Shown: positions 11,412-24,963 of the stretch, one piece after another
Position numbering within the stretch: position 1 is the first letter of the stretch
How the letters are laid out: every line of letters starts with the position of its first letter
DNA from: Pelobates cultripes
Lineage: Eukaryota > Chordata > Amphibia > Anura > Pelobatidae
DNA: 64,000 nucleotides
Direction of reading: 5' to 3'
NCBI GenBank assembly: GCA_933207985.1
Contig: OW240915.1
Location: 111,678,069-111,742,068, forward strand
Made by a program: the position numbers and the translations under genes
Notes under the pieces: model-generated
The model's input: only the letters and a program-made list of their open reading frames with translations
Database searches by the model: none
What the model was told of the DNA's origin: nothing

Positions 11412-13621
11412 GTATTCATACCATGTAGTTTAAACCTCACTTCCTTTTTAATTAGGGTACCGTTGTGAGTTATGATGTGATATCGTTTTATATGTATATC
11501 AATAAGAGTTCAGTTTTATTTAGATCAGTCACTCTACTTTTTTGGGTGGGTTGGGGTGGGGTGGGGGTAGTATAACTAGCTTTCCTTTAAGAAAACACCT
11601 TTATGTTTTTGGGTTGTAGTCTTGTTAAGTCTATTACGGATTATCCTCCTAAATCAGGTGTTTTCTTTTAGGATTATTAGTTCTTTGTCTTTAGTGTAAA
11701 TAGTTAAAAGCAATGCAGAGCATCATAGACACATTTAAAGTATAAACATTTCTCAATATGTTTTGTTTTTAAACACAACAACAGGGCCCCCTTGTAAAGT
11801 TGAAAATATATCAAGAACTTTAACGAATTAAGACTATGTCCATCAGATATTATTCATGGCCAAAGAAATGAGACATTAGGGTTTATTAACTAAACAACTT
11901 ACTCCAGCCACATTGTGCGAATAATTCAACTGCCAATTTTTTCCAAATTAGCAATTTTTGCCTGGATTTTTAAATGCAGTTTATAATTCATCACATTTTG
12001 TGTTTAGTAAATAAACATCTTGGTTGTACTGCAGAATAGCCATGTGTAGCCTTGATGAAGAAAGGAACTGTAGCAAACGTTCCACCTTGGTAATATTGTT
12101 CCAAACTCTCCCATCCTGTATCTCCCTTTCCCAGATCAGTCCCATATAAATACTTTTCTTTCCCATATCCCCTTATGACTACTGATGTTGTCCCTACCAC
12201 CTCTTCTGAGACTAACTTCAATCTCTGCCCATCCACAATACACAATTTCTGCTGATCCTGGTAGTCCATTGATGCTGCTGAGAGGGTGCATTATATTCTT
12301 CTATTTCCCAGTGCTATATATAAAAAGACATCTGTTCACTATCACAATCCCCAAGTACACATTGTATTGTGTATTAAAAGTAATGATTTCTAGTACCATA
12401 GAAATATAAAAAGCTAGCTTGTGCACACGAATCACATCCCCCCTCCCCTTCATAACATTGAATTCTGAGATCTAAATGTGTTTATAGGCTTGAGTAAAAG
12501 ACCATTTAGGAACAGGGTTGATTACCGGTAACCTTCCTTTACAGAAATGTGTAACTGTGAAAAATGCTTTCAGAAAATACCAAGTGAAATATCATATTTG
12601 TAATCTCTGAAAAGATCTGATATTTTTCCAAACAATACCATTGCCAGTCTGCAGTGTATATATTTTATACATATTTTGTTATCTTAATATAAACTACAGT
12701 TTTTTTTTTATTTTTTTATTAATGATTGGACTGTTAATAGTAAGAGCCAATAGTTCAAATGAGATTATAAACTGATGAAAGATATTATGCTTATTAGAAG
12801 TGAATACCACAGTTATACTGCTCTCTAGACTAGAAAGCCACTTGTAATTTGGGAGATAGAGTGCACTAGAGGCTATAAGAAGTTGACAATCAGAGTTAAA
12901 TTGCGTTGGATAATGTAGCTCTTTTAACATATTACTCTGAAGAACATTATAATTATGGTGCTAGATAAGAAAGCATCATGAATTATATAGAATGATACAT
13001 TTATTAAGATTGAATTGTGCTGCAGATATAAATATGGCATTCCTACTGTTAATTACAGTCATTGGCAATATTTGCAGATTTGTTACCATGAGACTTACAA
13101 GGGGGTTGTTTCTGAAAAGAGCATCTGCTGGGATCAATGTACAATAGTTATAATGCAAGCAGCACATTATTTATGTATAGACTCAGAGACATAGACACAT
13201 GGCACAATGGGTCATACTATAGGTGTGTTCCTATTAGGGGGTACTATGGTATATTACAGAGATAGGCAAGTAAGGAAATATTAAAAATAAGTCAAGCAAT
13301 GCTATTTTTAAAATAAAACTGTACATAGTATTTAACTATATAGTGCAAGTATCTTGGAGAATCTTGGAGATACCGCAGTGCACCATGCTAGGAGCCGGAA
13401 TCCCCCCTATTCATTTTGAGTAAAGCTATGATAGTAAAGATAGAGATATTTACTAAAAGTACCCTTCTCGATTAATCGAAGCCTATCAAAACAGGTTTTC
13501 ATAACAAAACGTTCAGAAATTAATGTGTATTTATAAATCATTAGGTTTACTATATTTTTTTTTAATGAAGAAGTAAAGAACTTTTGTTCTTGAAACGAGT
13601 TAATGTTCCATTTCATCTTAG
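11412..13621. other. Non-coding sequence upstream of the candidate exon
   Basis: AT-rich sequence without a recognisable gene or repeat family. Short G-rich (about 11540-11567) and T-rich (about 12700-12720) runs occur. If the exon at 13622 is real, this region would be intronic. Confidence 0.5.
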
Positions 13622-13787
13622 GGTCCAAGTCTCAGAACAGTCTGTGGAATACTATCATCAGTGGGCTAAATCTAAAAGAAAAGCAAAAGCCAGCAATTGT
13701 TGCTGATCCTCGCAGTCCTGAAGAAATACTTGCAGATGAATTGCCACAAGTTGACAGTCCTGATGCCATCCCGAAAACATCGATCAG
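13622..13787 (+). CDS. Candidate internal exon of an unidentified host gene
   Basis: A 166-nt stretch open in one frame. It is preceded by a pyrimidine-rich acceptor (TTCCATTTCATCTTAG, ending 13621) and followed by a possible donor, CAG|GTTTGA. The translation has ordinary protein composition: it begins SKSQNSLWNTIISGLNLKEK and goes on through DPRSPEEILADELPQVDSP to KTSIR. This is unlike the low-complexity or transposon-derived frames elsewhere. The exon would begin with two bases completing a split codon and end with two bases of the next. The acidic PEEILADELPQ segment suggests a linker or cytoplasmic region. I do not recognise the protein. The donor has T at +3 and is weak, and no second exon is visible, so a chance open frame or a processed fragment remains possible. 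Confidence 0.45.
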
Positions 13788-16240
13788 GTTTGATGCATTC
13801 CCAATTTGGTTCCATTTATCTTCATTCGGTTTGCTTCCTAAATGTGTTAGGTTCACAGGTCCATAACAGATTAAATGTGATTTCCATCACTGGCTAAATA
13901 TTATTAAAGCAACAACCTAGAAATACATGCCTAGCTAGGTTTTTGTACATATCATATTTTGTTTGCTATAATTCTGCAAAAACTTCATATTTCACGGGTT
14001 GATGTTGTTTGTTATAATTCTGCACAAGCTGATGATCACGTTTATTAATTTTAGAACCACAATACTTCAATATTGAATGTCATTTGTGCCAATGTTAAAT
14101 GTCAAATAGCTAGTCAAAAAATAATTGTTCAGTATGAATGCCATATAACAGACAATTATAATTGAATAAGGGGAAATTGTATTACTGAACAATTTTAAGT
14201 TAAAACAAGTTGTCCAAGGGTTCATTTAAATCTTGCAATTTGAATAATTAATTTGAATCTCAAAGATGTGGTGAACAAATGGTGTTAAATGGCGCATATA
14301 CATGTACATTGTCTGTTAGGTTAACAGTGTCCTTTACGTTTTACAGTTGCAGTGTGTTCGCAATTGATACCTTATCTGCTATTTAATGATATGTGTAATT
14401 CATGCTATTTTTATTAACTTTGTAATTTTGCTGGAGTATGCAAGCAAGCTTGATTTTTTTACATCACACATATATTTATATATATATATATAAAATATAT
14501 ATATGTATATATATATATTTTTTTTTTTTTTAATTATTTTTTTTATAATGATTTTTGTTACATTACTACAGATGGTTTTCTGTAGGATTCTATGATCTGA
14601 CTCTTGTATTTTGTGGAGCTAACATAATTAATATATCTTAATTATTTGCTTTTAATTTATATGGTTCTTGAATAAATCTTTACTTGTTATTGCTTATGAG
14701 TGTTCTTCTACAACTAGACTAATAAGCTGTGAATGCCTAATTATCTTGAGAGTTGTGAAAACTATTTCCTCTGCATTTCTTTTTATTCTTGGCATGCCGT
14801 TATATGCCCTGTAAATTATATAGAGTGAAGAATGCATAAAGCCATGCTATAATGAATCTTCTTGAAGCTCAATTTAGAAATCACTGCAAGTTTTGCATAT
14901 ATGACATTACCATAGATTTATACACACATAAAAAAATGTATATAGTTTTCATAAAAAATGATTATTTTGATCTAGTTGAAGTTGAAAATTGTGCCTTTGA
15001 GACTTCTATTTTATAATGTTGCCGATGTACTCATGAGATGTATTAATTCATTTTGCACTCCAGATTCTGAAATATTTTGTCTGCCACAGTTTGTTGTGAC
15101 AGTAAATTTGTGATCAGAAACATTGGGTGTGATAAGACTGCAATCTAAAGTTGTTTTTCACTAATTTGTGAAGACAGATTTATAAAGTTGGTTTGTATTT
15201 CTTATTCTACTTCTAGAAAAAAACAAAACAGTTCTTTAATGTTTATTTTCTTTTTTATTTGCGTTACAATAAGTATCTCTACATAAAAAATAAGAATAAA
15301 CTTGTTGTGGGCGTTACTTAAAGATCTTTTAATTAATATAGAATAATTAAGCAATAAGTAACAACATTAATTTTTTTTATAGTTCTTGGTATTATGGTAG
15401 AATATGTGGATAGAAAATATACAAAATATTGTAATATTAAATGTTTATTTAATACAATAAGTATTGTTATTATTTTTTTTTTTTTTTTTATATCAGCATG
15501 TTCCAATCCACCCCTTATAGTTGGCCCTTTTTTTCCTGAAATACGCTAAATTTCAAAGATGCATATAAGGAAAGGTAGAGACTACTCTTTCTCATTTAAA
15601 ACTAGAAGGATGATGAAAAGTTGACACAGGGTGATGCGTTAGTCAAGCTCCAATGCCTTTGTAAATGTTGTCATTGGCCCTGATTCCATTTACTTACCTC
15701 CCTCCAGCATGTCCTGTAGTGGTGTCACTGCTCAGTTACTCCTCTCAGATCACGCTTGCACAGTTAAGAACACAGTATTCTATGTCTGCAGTCTTAAATA
15801 CTTGATGATGGCGGCACCTAGATAGAAGACCCGGTGGGACCGGCACTCTGTAAATAACACAAGTAAAATATTCAGTTTTAAAGACCTGTCTAAATAATTC
15901 CCTGAAGTATAACTCTTACTGCTGGAGGAAGAAGACATGCACATATAATATATAAATATTATAAGATCCGCCCATCATTTTAAAGGGCATATCATGTTTT
16001 CAAATCCCATACTGCATGGTGGGTGACAAACGTGCATTAAACACCTGATCTCAGTACAGCACTAGGACATAAATATCAAATCCAGCCTTAGATTAGTGGG
16101 AGTTTTGCAGCAGCTGCAAATTGTATCTGTCACCATTAATTCAGTTCTTCTCTCTGGAACTGGAGTTGTAGTGAAAGAGATAATACAATTCTCTCTCCCA
16201 GCTCTGCTTCCAACATATCAGTATGTGGAGTGTGGCAAAA
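13788..16240. other. Non-coding sequence with AT microsatellite
   Basis: AT-rich. A (TA)n tract followed by poly-T lies at about 14468-14535, and other T-rich runs occur near 15470-15490. No exon or transposon that I can name. Confidence 0.55.
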
Positions 16241-16244
16241 TTAA

Positions 16245-16779
16245 AGGAACACTATAGTCACCTAAATTACGTTAGCTAAATAAAGCAGTTTTAGTGTATA
16301 GATCATTCCCCTGCAATTTCACTGCTCAATTCACTGTCATTTAGGAGTTAAATCACTTTGTTTCTGTTTATGCAGCCCTAGCCACACCTCCCCTGGCTAT
16401 GATTGACAGAGCCTGCATTGAAAAAAACCAAACTGGTTTCACTTTCAAACAGATGTAATTTACCTTAAATAATTGTATCTCAATCTCTAAATTGAACTTT
16501 AATCACATGCATGAGGCTCTTGCAGGGTCTAGCAAGCTATTAACATAGCAGGGATAAGAAAATCTTAATTAAACAGAACTTGCAATAAAGAAAGCCTAAA
16601 TAGGGCTCTCTTTACAGGAAGTGTTTATGGAAGGCTGTGCAAGTCACATGCAGGGAGGTGTGACTAGGGTTCATAAACAAAGGGTGGCAGAGGACTGAGC
16701 AGTGAGGCTGCAGGGGCATGTTCTATACACCAAAACTGCTTCATTAAGCTAAAGTTGTTCAGGTGACTATAGTGTCCCT
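16245..16779. mobile_element. Kolobok-like MITE, family A, 535 bp
   Basis: Complete copy with perfect TTAA duplications at 16241-16244 and 16780-16783. Left end AGGAACACTATAGTCACC; right end GGTGACTATAGTGTCCCT. It is the same length as the copy at 10096 and shares its interior. It encodes no protein, so it would have needed a transposase in trans. Confidence 0.92.
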
Positions 16780-16783
16780 TTAA

Positions 16784-19700
16784 ACACAGCATCTGCAAAC
16801 AATCATTGCTGTCTGTTTATACCTTGGTGCTTTCCTAACATTAAGTCAACTCTAGCTGTAACCCTAAATTAAAGTTATATAATGTAAAGATGCATACCAC
16901 TTGAGCATGTATTGAGAATAAATGCATAAGCAACATGAATTTTTGTTTGATGGTAGATTATGAAGATATAGTTCAAACCAGACCTACCTAGACTATATAG
17001 GCAGTGCTTATATTTTGTGATATTTGGGGGTGAACCATTCCCTCCTCTAACAAAGATTATTTAGATTGGGTCAAAGCAAGCACCATAACCACTTAACTCC
17101 CTGCAGGGCTTAGTCAGAGAGAGCTAACAGAGGTTCCTACATGCAAACATCTGGCTCTATGGCATTAGTAGTGGAAGTAGGGGGACATAATGCACATTCT
17201 ATTATACTTCCAAAATAATGTATATTATAGGCTTCAGTAAAAGTAAATTTTACCTTGTGTTACAAACTATGACATGCATAAGAGAGCTCCTGCTGTGGGC
17301 TATTCAGTGAGATTTGTCCACATTTATGTCTACCCGTGTTTTGCGCCTCTGTTTATTCATTCTGCTCCATTTCTTGTAGCTGTATAGCTGGGTTGTAGCT
17401 GATTTTTAGAATCCTTATTTCCCATTGTGATGTATTTTTTAGTATCCTGGGGTAAAAGGGAATGTGGTACCTCTATTGAATTATTCAATAAATGTTGGTT
17501 GTCAAGACTTCACTGATAAATAAACTATTTGCAATAGTATGCTTGTATTAGTATATAACTGTTGTTTGGTTTGACACGATAATGTGATTTGAAATTCTAA
17601 ATGGCTTTTATCAAGAGCTGCATATTGTTCACCAAAAAAAGCAAAATGCACTGTTTATGTGACAAGGGCCATAACTGCATTGCATACATGTCCAAGAAAA
17701 GCTATACAAGGTAATAGAAAGAAGCTAATTTTTAGTATTTATACAAGGCTGTCGTGGGTTGGTTAATGTTATGCTTAATAAATTGTTTTGATACTATTCC
17801 TGGCCTCTCTATTCCTCATATACTGCACAGATGTTTTCTCATGAATCTGACTGAGAGAAGACACCTTTCCTGTCATTTGATCTGTGGGAAATATCCCTCT
17901 CCAGTGGAGCCAGTGTTGGGAGAAAGTAACTTGTGATCTTATCCTCCCCGTACCGGCGCTGCAGTGTAAAGTTGCAGCCAGGTTAAAGCTGTTCTACTCT
18001 TATAAGGGAAATAACTTGTGCTTGTGGCTGAATTGAGAAGACAGCTCAAATTGAGAACACACGTCCTCAGCCAGACCACATTTATTTACAGAACCCCAAG
18101 TTTTCAGGACTTTCAACCAGCCCCCTGAACAGAGCCTTGATATCCTGACGATACCCACATACACTATAGTTCTACAAAGCAATGATCCAATACAGTACTG
18201 ACCCCCCATTGTAACATTCCTTATCATATTATCTGCTTTATATTGCTTAGATGTTGTTATATTACACCAAAATAAGTTGTTATATTCAAACCCAACTGCA
18301 TGTGTTGTCATATGGCCACACATTGTCCTTTCATATTAGTTCCACAATGTCCTTCATGTGCTATAAGATGTACAGCGAGACACACATATGAAAGGATGCG
18401 CCATCACACAGGTATCCCGAGAGATACTGCAGTGTTATGACCATGATTTCCAGGAACTTCCCAAGTGCTATGCACACTTGGATGGGAACACATTTACTTA
18501 CTGATATGCATGAAGCAGCTGGTGATCTTGGTTGCAGCATTTGGTTGCTGATTGATCACCTGCTTGTAATGTTGCATTTCCTTCTATTACTATTCAGCTG
18601 AGCTGCCCATCTGTAAAATTCAGATAAAATAGTTTTTTAAATTTTTTTTTAATTTTTTTTTTAGAATACAACCATTCATATATACATCTTTTTGGGGTTT
18701 GATGACATACCTGTAACATTCATGTTTACACAATAATGATAATAAAGGCGTTACTGCCCTTGGTACATTAATTCTCTTCTAATTCATGAACCGTGAAGTC
18801 TTCAACTCACACATGGCCTTGCTGAGTTTAATTGCCAAATCTAAGTCTTTCAACCAAGGTCACATTAGTGAATATCCAAGTCAATTATTGTATGTTCTTT
18901 TTCATGCAATTCTTTATGACATCTATAAAAACATGCTTCAATCGCTTTATAATGTAATATTTCTGTACACAGTTTCAAATAACAAAGTGTAAATTGGAGG
19001 AATACTCTAACACTATTTCTGTTGCTAATGTCAGCATGTTCATGATAATGGGCCCCACTCTCCCAAAAAATAAATAATAATAATAAAGATAATCTCATCT
19101 CTCATCTGTTGGTGTCCCGGTCTCACTGCAGCAGTCACTCAACTTTTCTCTCCTTTATCAGTAGGATGATCTCGGGCTAATCCAATAATTCTCCATAGAG
19201 AAGAATTAAGGGCATTCCTGCACATTCACAGCACCAATAGGATTCCTGCTATAGAAATATTATATTGCCTCTCCATGGGCAAGTTTGGTTATGTTCAGTG
19301 TTATCATGACACCAAATGTGTGCTCCTTAAAAAAATGAAAGGCCTACTAGGATGAAGTGTCTCTAGTGCCTCTGATTGACAACCACCACAGGTATACTGG
19401 CTGACAACTAAAAAAACATTGTTGTATCTCTGAATGGAGGGACTGTTTCTCTGAATGATTGTGTCAGACTGCAGGTACAGCATTTAGTCACCACTACATT
19501 AAGCTGTTGTGGTTTTGTTACTTTAATGGAACACTTCAAGCATATATATACTGTATTTACTGAACTGTAATGGACTGTAATAACAGCTTATAGCAAAGTT
19601 GTTCCCAGAAAAAAAATGTTAATGAAAAGTTCAAAAAGATTTTTTAAAAAAGTAATAAACTAAGTAATTAAAGTGTGAGGTTGCTATAATATGTACTATA

Positions 19701-20510
19701 ATGCTGCATTCATTTTTATACAGCTGTAGTAACTCTTATTTACAAAACCTAAGAAAAATTACCTTTTTAGAATACATAATGGGATTTCTGTTAAAAGGTT
19801 CCTGTAAGACCTATATATTTGTGTAATGTCTGTGCGTGAATATAATCTATGTAACTTTCTGTCTGTCTGTCTGCCATATTATAAACTGACACCTCTATTC
19901 AATATAACATTTTGAGAGATGCTTAATTTACCAAAGATCCATTTCCTCTGCTGCATGGGTGTTACTCTTCTGTTACACCCACCTCTGATCCATTATTTAC
20001 CCTGACTGCCCTTAGTTGTGATTTGCCCTCAGTAAGGACGTTTCCTCAAGCAGAGCAAACTTCCTGTATGACTCTGACACGTTGGATGCCAGCTTGCAGC
20101 TTTAGCCAGGGAATTACTAATCTAGGTTGCTGCCACTAATGTGGCACTTCGTTTATATAAACTTTTTTGGTTAATAATATCTTAATATAATCATCCTTCT
20201 ACACTGAATTTCATGTTAAGTGCAAAGTCTCAAAGCCAGACTTTGCCGTCGCATAGAAGAGAGTTCAGAAGTTGGATGGACCAGTTGGTGTGTGCCATTT
20301 GTTACACATATAGGCCATAATTATGACAATTAAGTGTAAATGTAACTTCTCTCATTTGGCCCATCAACGTTTTCTGCCACTGGACTATGATGACCTAAAT
20401 CCAGCACTGAATTTAGGCAAAAAGAAAGTGCTGATTTACAAAATTATCTGTCCCAGCTATAGTCACAATTTGGCTACTTTTGACCATAATTTATAATCTA
20501 TTTTATTTAT
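16784..20510. other. Non-coding sequence
   Basis: No supported gene. Short features are a T-rich run at about 18633-18662, an AAT-rich tract at about 19066-19088, and a Kolobok-like internal fragment near 19480-19530 (ACTACATTAAGCTGTTGTGG). The open frames here are short and lack any family signature. Confidence 0.5.
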
Positions 20511-20536
20511 CTTCACCATGCTGCAGCATGGTGAAG
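20511..20536. repeat. Perfect 26-bp palindrome
   Basis: CTTCACCATGCTG is followed at once by its exact reverse complement, with no spacer. The surrounding sequence is otherwise unremarkable. It could be the centre of an old foldback or a chance palindrome. Confidence 0.9.
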
Positions 20537-20947
20537 TTAAGGTCCAGGAATCAACATCTTTAGTTTCTGGTAGCATCTCTCTTCACCTCATGACATCAGA
20601 GCGTTTCCCCCAGGTTATCATAGAAACTCTCAACGTGGCATGCACGCTCGCCAGAGTTGGATAGAGAAGCTGCCAGAAGCTGAAGATGGCATTTGCTGGG
20701 CCACCTCTATAATATACTGGCAGCCTGCATGATATCACCGGACCACCAGAGAATGTAATGACCCCCCTTCCCTGGGGGCTCTCGCACTGAGCAGCTGAGG
20801 AGGTACATGTGTTGTCACCAGATATGACAGTATTACTGTTAGGATTTTCCCTGGAGTGCTGCAGCTACACCATTTTTTTCCATTTTTTTTCTTTACATAT
20901 TAACATCTTTGGCAAGTGTTTTTTCTGCATTATTATATTATGTAGTT

Positions 20948-21059
20948 AATAAAGTGAGGTATATCACACAATGGTGTCTTTCTTTTCTGTTATTGTAGCT
21001 CTGAATAAAGTGAGGTATATCACACAATGGTGTCTTACTTTTCTGTTATTGTAGCTCTT
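20948..21059. repeat. 56-bp tandem duplication
   Basis: Two nearly identical 56-base units, each starting AATAAAGTGAGGTATATCAC and ending TTGTAGCTCTG or TTGTAGCTCTT. Only a few differences separate them, so the duplication is recent compared with its surroundings. Confidence 0.93.
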
Positions 21060-22835
21060 TTTGCTATGAATTTAATTTCATACGCCTTGTCTGAGGTAGA
21101 TGACAAGGAGCTGGAGGGGTGCCAAATACAAGAACTGCCCCGGGTGCCAAATGCTCTAGGTACACCTCTGAGGAATGCTATTATGCCTATGGTTAACAAT
21201 TACTAATAATGTAAGAAAATTTGATAGAAACAAACAGGGTACAAAGATTAACCAATGATTTCAAGAAGGGAGAGGATACAACTATTTAACTATCTCCAAT
21301 GTCAAATACTGCCTTCTTCCCATTTCCCCAGTATCCACCTCATTCATCTTAAAATTAACATTTCCAGATCTCATTTGCTCCAAGAATTGGCTTAATTCCC
21401 AAATTTCTTTTTACAGTTGACAAGACTAACATGAGTTTGCTTACTGAAGCATAATGCCTACAAGTCACATTCAGTTTGCTTTTATCTGTAGGTTGGTAAA
21501 CAAACAGTATGATAAAGCAGCAGTTATTTCTCCATTTAGCTTTTTTTTTATAAAGTAACCCATGCCAGGATGGCAGTGAACTAGTCAATATTTTAGACCA
21601 TATAAAAGAAGGTTTATTAGGGTTGGACAGGGACAAGAAATAGGCCCTGCCATTTCAAAGCACATCACGGCTGTCAGGGGAATAAATAGCAACCCTGCAA
21701 ATAATTTAACACCATCTATATATTGCATCTAGCCACTTAGAAGAAATGTAAATATACTTAAAGAAGCAGGCAACCTCAACATAAGGTGAGGGAAATATAA
21801 ATGGGTGTATTCATGAAATATTACATTCCAATGAATATAAAAAGAACATTTAGAATTCATACAAAATAGCCAAGAGATGACTATAGCTGACTATTGGCCT
21901 AAATTTTGTAATTCAGTTTTCACTGCAATTAGATGTACACTACTAGATATTCTACCTCTCAAGACCCATACCTCCCAAGACTCCAGAGATGGGTGGAGTT
22001 TGGGGGGCCATGACCAGTGACTTGGGCTGCATAATTAGTGACTTGGGCTGCATAACTAGTGATACCCACAATGAGCGAAGGCTGCTCAGGGAGAGGGGCA
22101 GTTTAGTCCACATTAGGGGCAGGTCCACCACTTGATCAGTAGCTATCAGGACCAAGCAGTAACCACTGCTGAAGTGCTCCTGGCATAGTCCTACTGCCAC
22201 AGTAAGAACGCATATAATAATGTACTTACACTGTGCCCGGGGACAGTACCCACATTCGGGACACCAGGGAACTAAAGTGGGATGATGTAATAGCACCCCA
22301 AAATAGGGACTGTCCAGCCGATAGGTGGACAGTTGGGAGGCATGAGATATGAAGGCAGTTTCTAATATACAAATACAGATTAAGGAACAGCCCATATGCA
22401 TATGCAGTGTGGAGGCTTTAAATTACATAATTTGGAGTTAGTAATTGCAAGAGTGTGAAGAGGAGCCATGATGGGATGTTATGCCAACCAACATTTCATA
22501 TGAATAAGGAGGGACACTTTAATTTTATGAGTGAGATTGGTGGTGTGACCATGGGCAGACCTGTTCTGAGAAATCTTAGGAGACTTACTAATTTATACAA
22601 CTAAAATGTAATGTTAAGCAAGATCAATTTACCATATGTATACAGACTAATTTACTGTTAGTATTATTGCTGTTGAGCTCTGTTATATATTCAGACACAC
22701 CACCAATATGGAGCTCCTAGAAAAGAGGAACGTTAGGATAGAAATAAAGGGCCAGACTGTTTCTCCCCCCTAAATATTTGGGCTTGGGATGTTCAGATAG
22801 CAAAAATGTAATGTCAGATAACACCCTACAATTAG
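21060..22835. other. Non-coding sequence
   Basis: No gene recognised. A short two-copy tandem repeat, GTGACTTGGGCTGCATAA, lies at about 22017-22062 and accounts for the repeated residues in the minus-strand frame there. Confidence 0.5.
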
Positions 22836-23425
22836 AGGATCACTATAGGGTCAGGAACACAAACATGTATTCCTGACCCTATAGTGTTAAAACCACCATC
22901 TAGCCCCCCTAGGCCCCTCATGCCTCCATAATTATAGCAAAATCGTACTGTATTCAAGCCTGAAGCTGTAACTCTGCATGCTGTTAGACTCAGAATAACA
23001 AGCAGTCTGCTGACATCATCAGAAGTGGTAGCCCGATCCAATCACAGTGCTTCCCCATAGGATTGGCTGAGACTGACAAAGAGGCAGATCATGGGCAGAG
23101 CCAGCATGATTTAAACACCCTGGCCAATCAGCATCTCATCATAGAGGTGAATTGAATCAATGCATCTCTTTGAGGAAAGTTCAGTGTCTGCACGCAGAGG
23201 GAGGAGATACTGAATGTTTGGATGCATTTTAGGCAGCCATGACCCAGGAAGGATGTCTAACAGCTATCTGAGGAGTGACCAGTTAAGTTATTAATAGGCT
23301 GTAATGTAAACACCGCATTTTCTCTGAAAAGACAGTGTTTACTGCAAAAAGCCTGAAGGTAATGATTCTACTCACCAGAACAAATTCAATAAGCTGTAGT
23401 TGTTCTGGTGACTTTAGTGTCCCTT
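22836..23425. mobile_element. Kolobok-like MITE, family B, 590 bp
   Basis: Same family as 10894-11407. It starts AGGATCACTATAGGGTCAGG after TTAG (22832-22835, one base off TTAA) and ends before TTAA at 23426-23429. It keeps a central segment, around 22970-23050, that the other copy has lost, so this is closer to the full-length form. Confidence 0.85.
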
Positions 23426-23568
23426 TTAAATATGCCATTCCACACATTAAAAGATAGTTGGTTTATTTGGTTTGGTTTCACCACAATGTTAATAAAATAT
23501 ATTAAAACATAATAATTCATTATGTTATTGTGTGTAATCATCATATTATTTAGTCTAAGGCTTTTTAA

Positions 23569-23635
23569 CCCCTACACATGACATGTGTGACATGTCATGA
23601 TTCCCTTTTATTCCAGAAGTTTGGTCCTTAAGAGG
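23569..23635 (-). mobile_element. Very short TTAA-flanked palindromic MITE (67 bp)
   Basis: Bounded by TTAA at 23565-23568 and 23636-23639. Its interior is the reverse complement of the 75-bp element at 33402-33476: both contain ACATGACATGTGTGACATG-type sequence and the TTGGTCCTTAAG / CTTAAGGACCAA end. The terminal CCCCT...AGAGG pairing is imperfect. Confidence 0.7.
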
Positions 23636-23639
23636 TTAA

Positions 23640-24949
23640 ATGCACACATTTGCAAAATCAGGAATTATTGGAAAAGGACAGGGGAACTGCAAACTGGAAA
23701 AAACCCATCTAATCTGGAAAAAATTGATTAGTTGGAGAAGTTTTCTCATTTGACTATTTTCCCTAAATCCTTCACAATTATTGGTACTGTTAATAAACCA
23801 AACTGTGTTTTTATTGGAATGTGTTTTGTGTCCATCAACAGTTGCAAAACATGTGCTAATTACAATCAACCAATGAGACTGACGTTGATAAAGCTATGAA
23901 TAGCATGTGATATTGTTCTTTACTGTTTGGTTTTTCACCCTGCAGATGGAAAGGATTTAAAATAGACAACTAAAGAGTAACATGACATCTACAGCATGCA
24001 CACTTCTTTTAAATGTCAGGGATGTGATAATGTAAAGAACATTTGATTTGGTGTGATGCAGTGCACTTTAATCCAAAGCTTTAGGGATACTTCAAGCTTA
24101 CATGACCTATTATACTTCAAAGATGATTTTTGTTGTCTTCCTGGTTTAAAGCCAATTGCAGGGGATTTAAAATAGAACAGTAATCAGAAGGATGCTTGTA
24201 TTTGTTAAGAAGGATTATTTTAGAAAATGTAAAATGGTATTAAGTAGCTTAATTTCTATTACAAAATGCTGTTGTTTCATTAGATACATGTATAGGCTGC
24301 AGATTTAAGGCTAATGATGAACCTTATTACAAATATATTTTAAATATGTTATTGGCAGTCTAAATCTTTTCATGGTGTAATTATAAACTTGTTTTTAATT
24401 TTGAACTTATTCACAAAGCAACAGGCAATGATTACTTGAGAATCAAATGGCATAATTTAAATGTCAACTGTCATGAAGGTTTCACTTCTCATTTTTTAAA
24501 CATGTAATTACTTTTAATGTAGGGTCAGATGCTACCCAGGCGCTCTGGAATGCTCATAGGATGTCTGTGAGTGTGAGTGAGAGGTGTTAGGGGGATAGTG
24601 GTGGTCCCAATGGTCCTATCTGATCAGTGGCTCTTTAGTAGAGCATTGGACTATGGTCCCTGTAACATCATTAGCTCCCCAACGGCCTGCTAGAGCAATT
24701 CTTTCTCAAAGCCCACTTTTTGGCGTTATTGTACTATTAAACATTGTTTTCATATTCTTATTACTATATACTTTTATTGTTTGATTAATAAAGTATTTTT
24801 TTATATATGGACCTTACAACTGCTGCTTGCTACCTGATCATTATATTCTTAGTTGGGATACAAACCACCTATGTGCTTAGGATTGAGCAATTTGGAAATG
24901 CTATTTTCCATAAATTTTTTTATTTGGTTTTACACTTCTATTGTTGTGT
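23640..24949. other. Non-coding sequence
   Basis: Mostly AT-rich unique sequence. 24520-24830 is a GC-richer patch with an AATAAA near 24788 that might be an old repeat end, but I cannot assign it. Confidence 0.45.
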
Positions 24950-24963
24950 TGTGAACTATACAC
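24950..24963. repeat. Left target-site duplication of the L1-type LINE
   Basis: TGTGAACTATACAC, repeated exactly at 29822-29835. The two copies bracket the LINE at 24964-29821 and define its ends. Confidence 0.95.
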
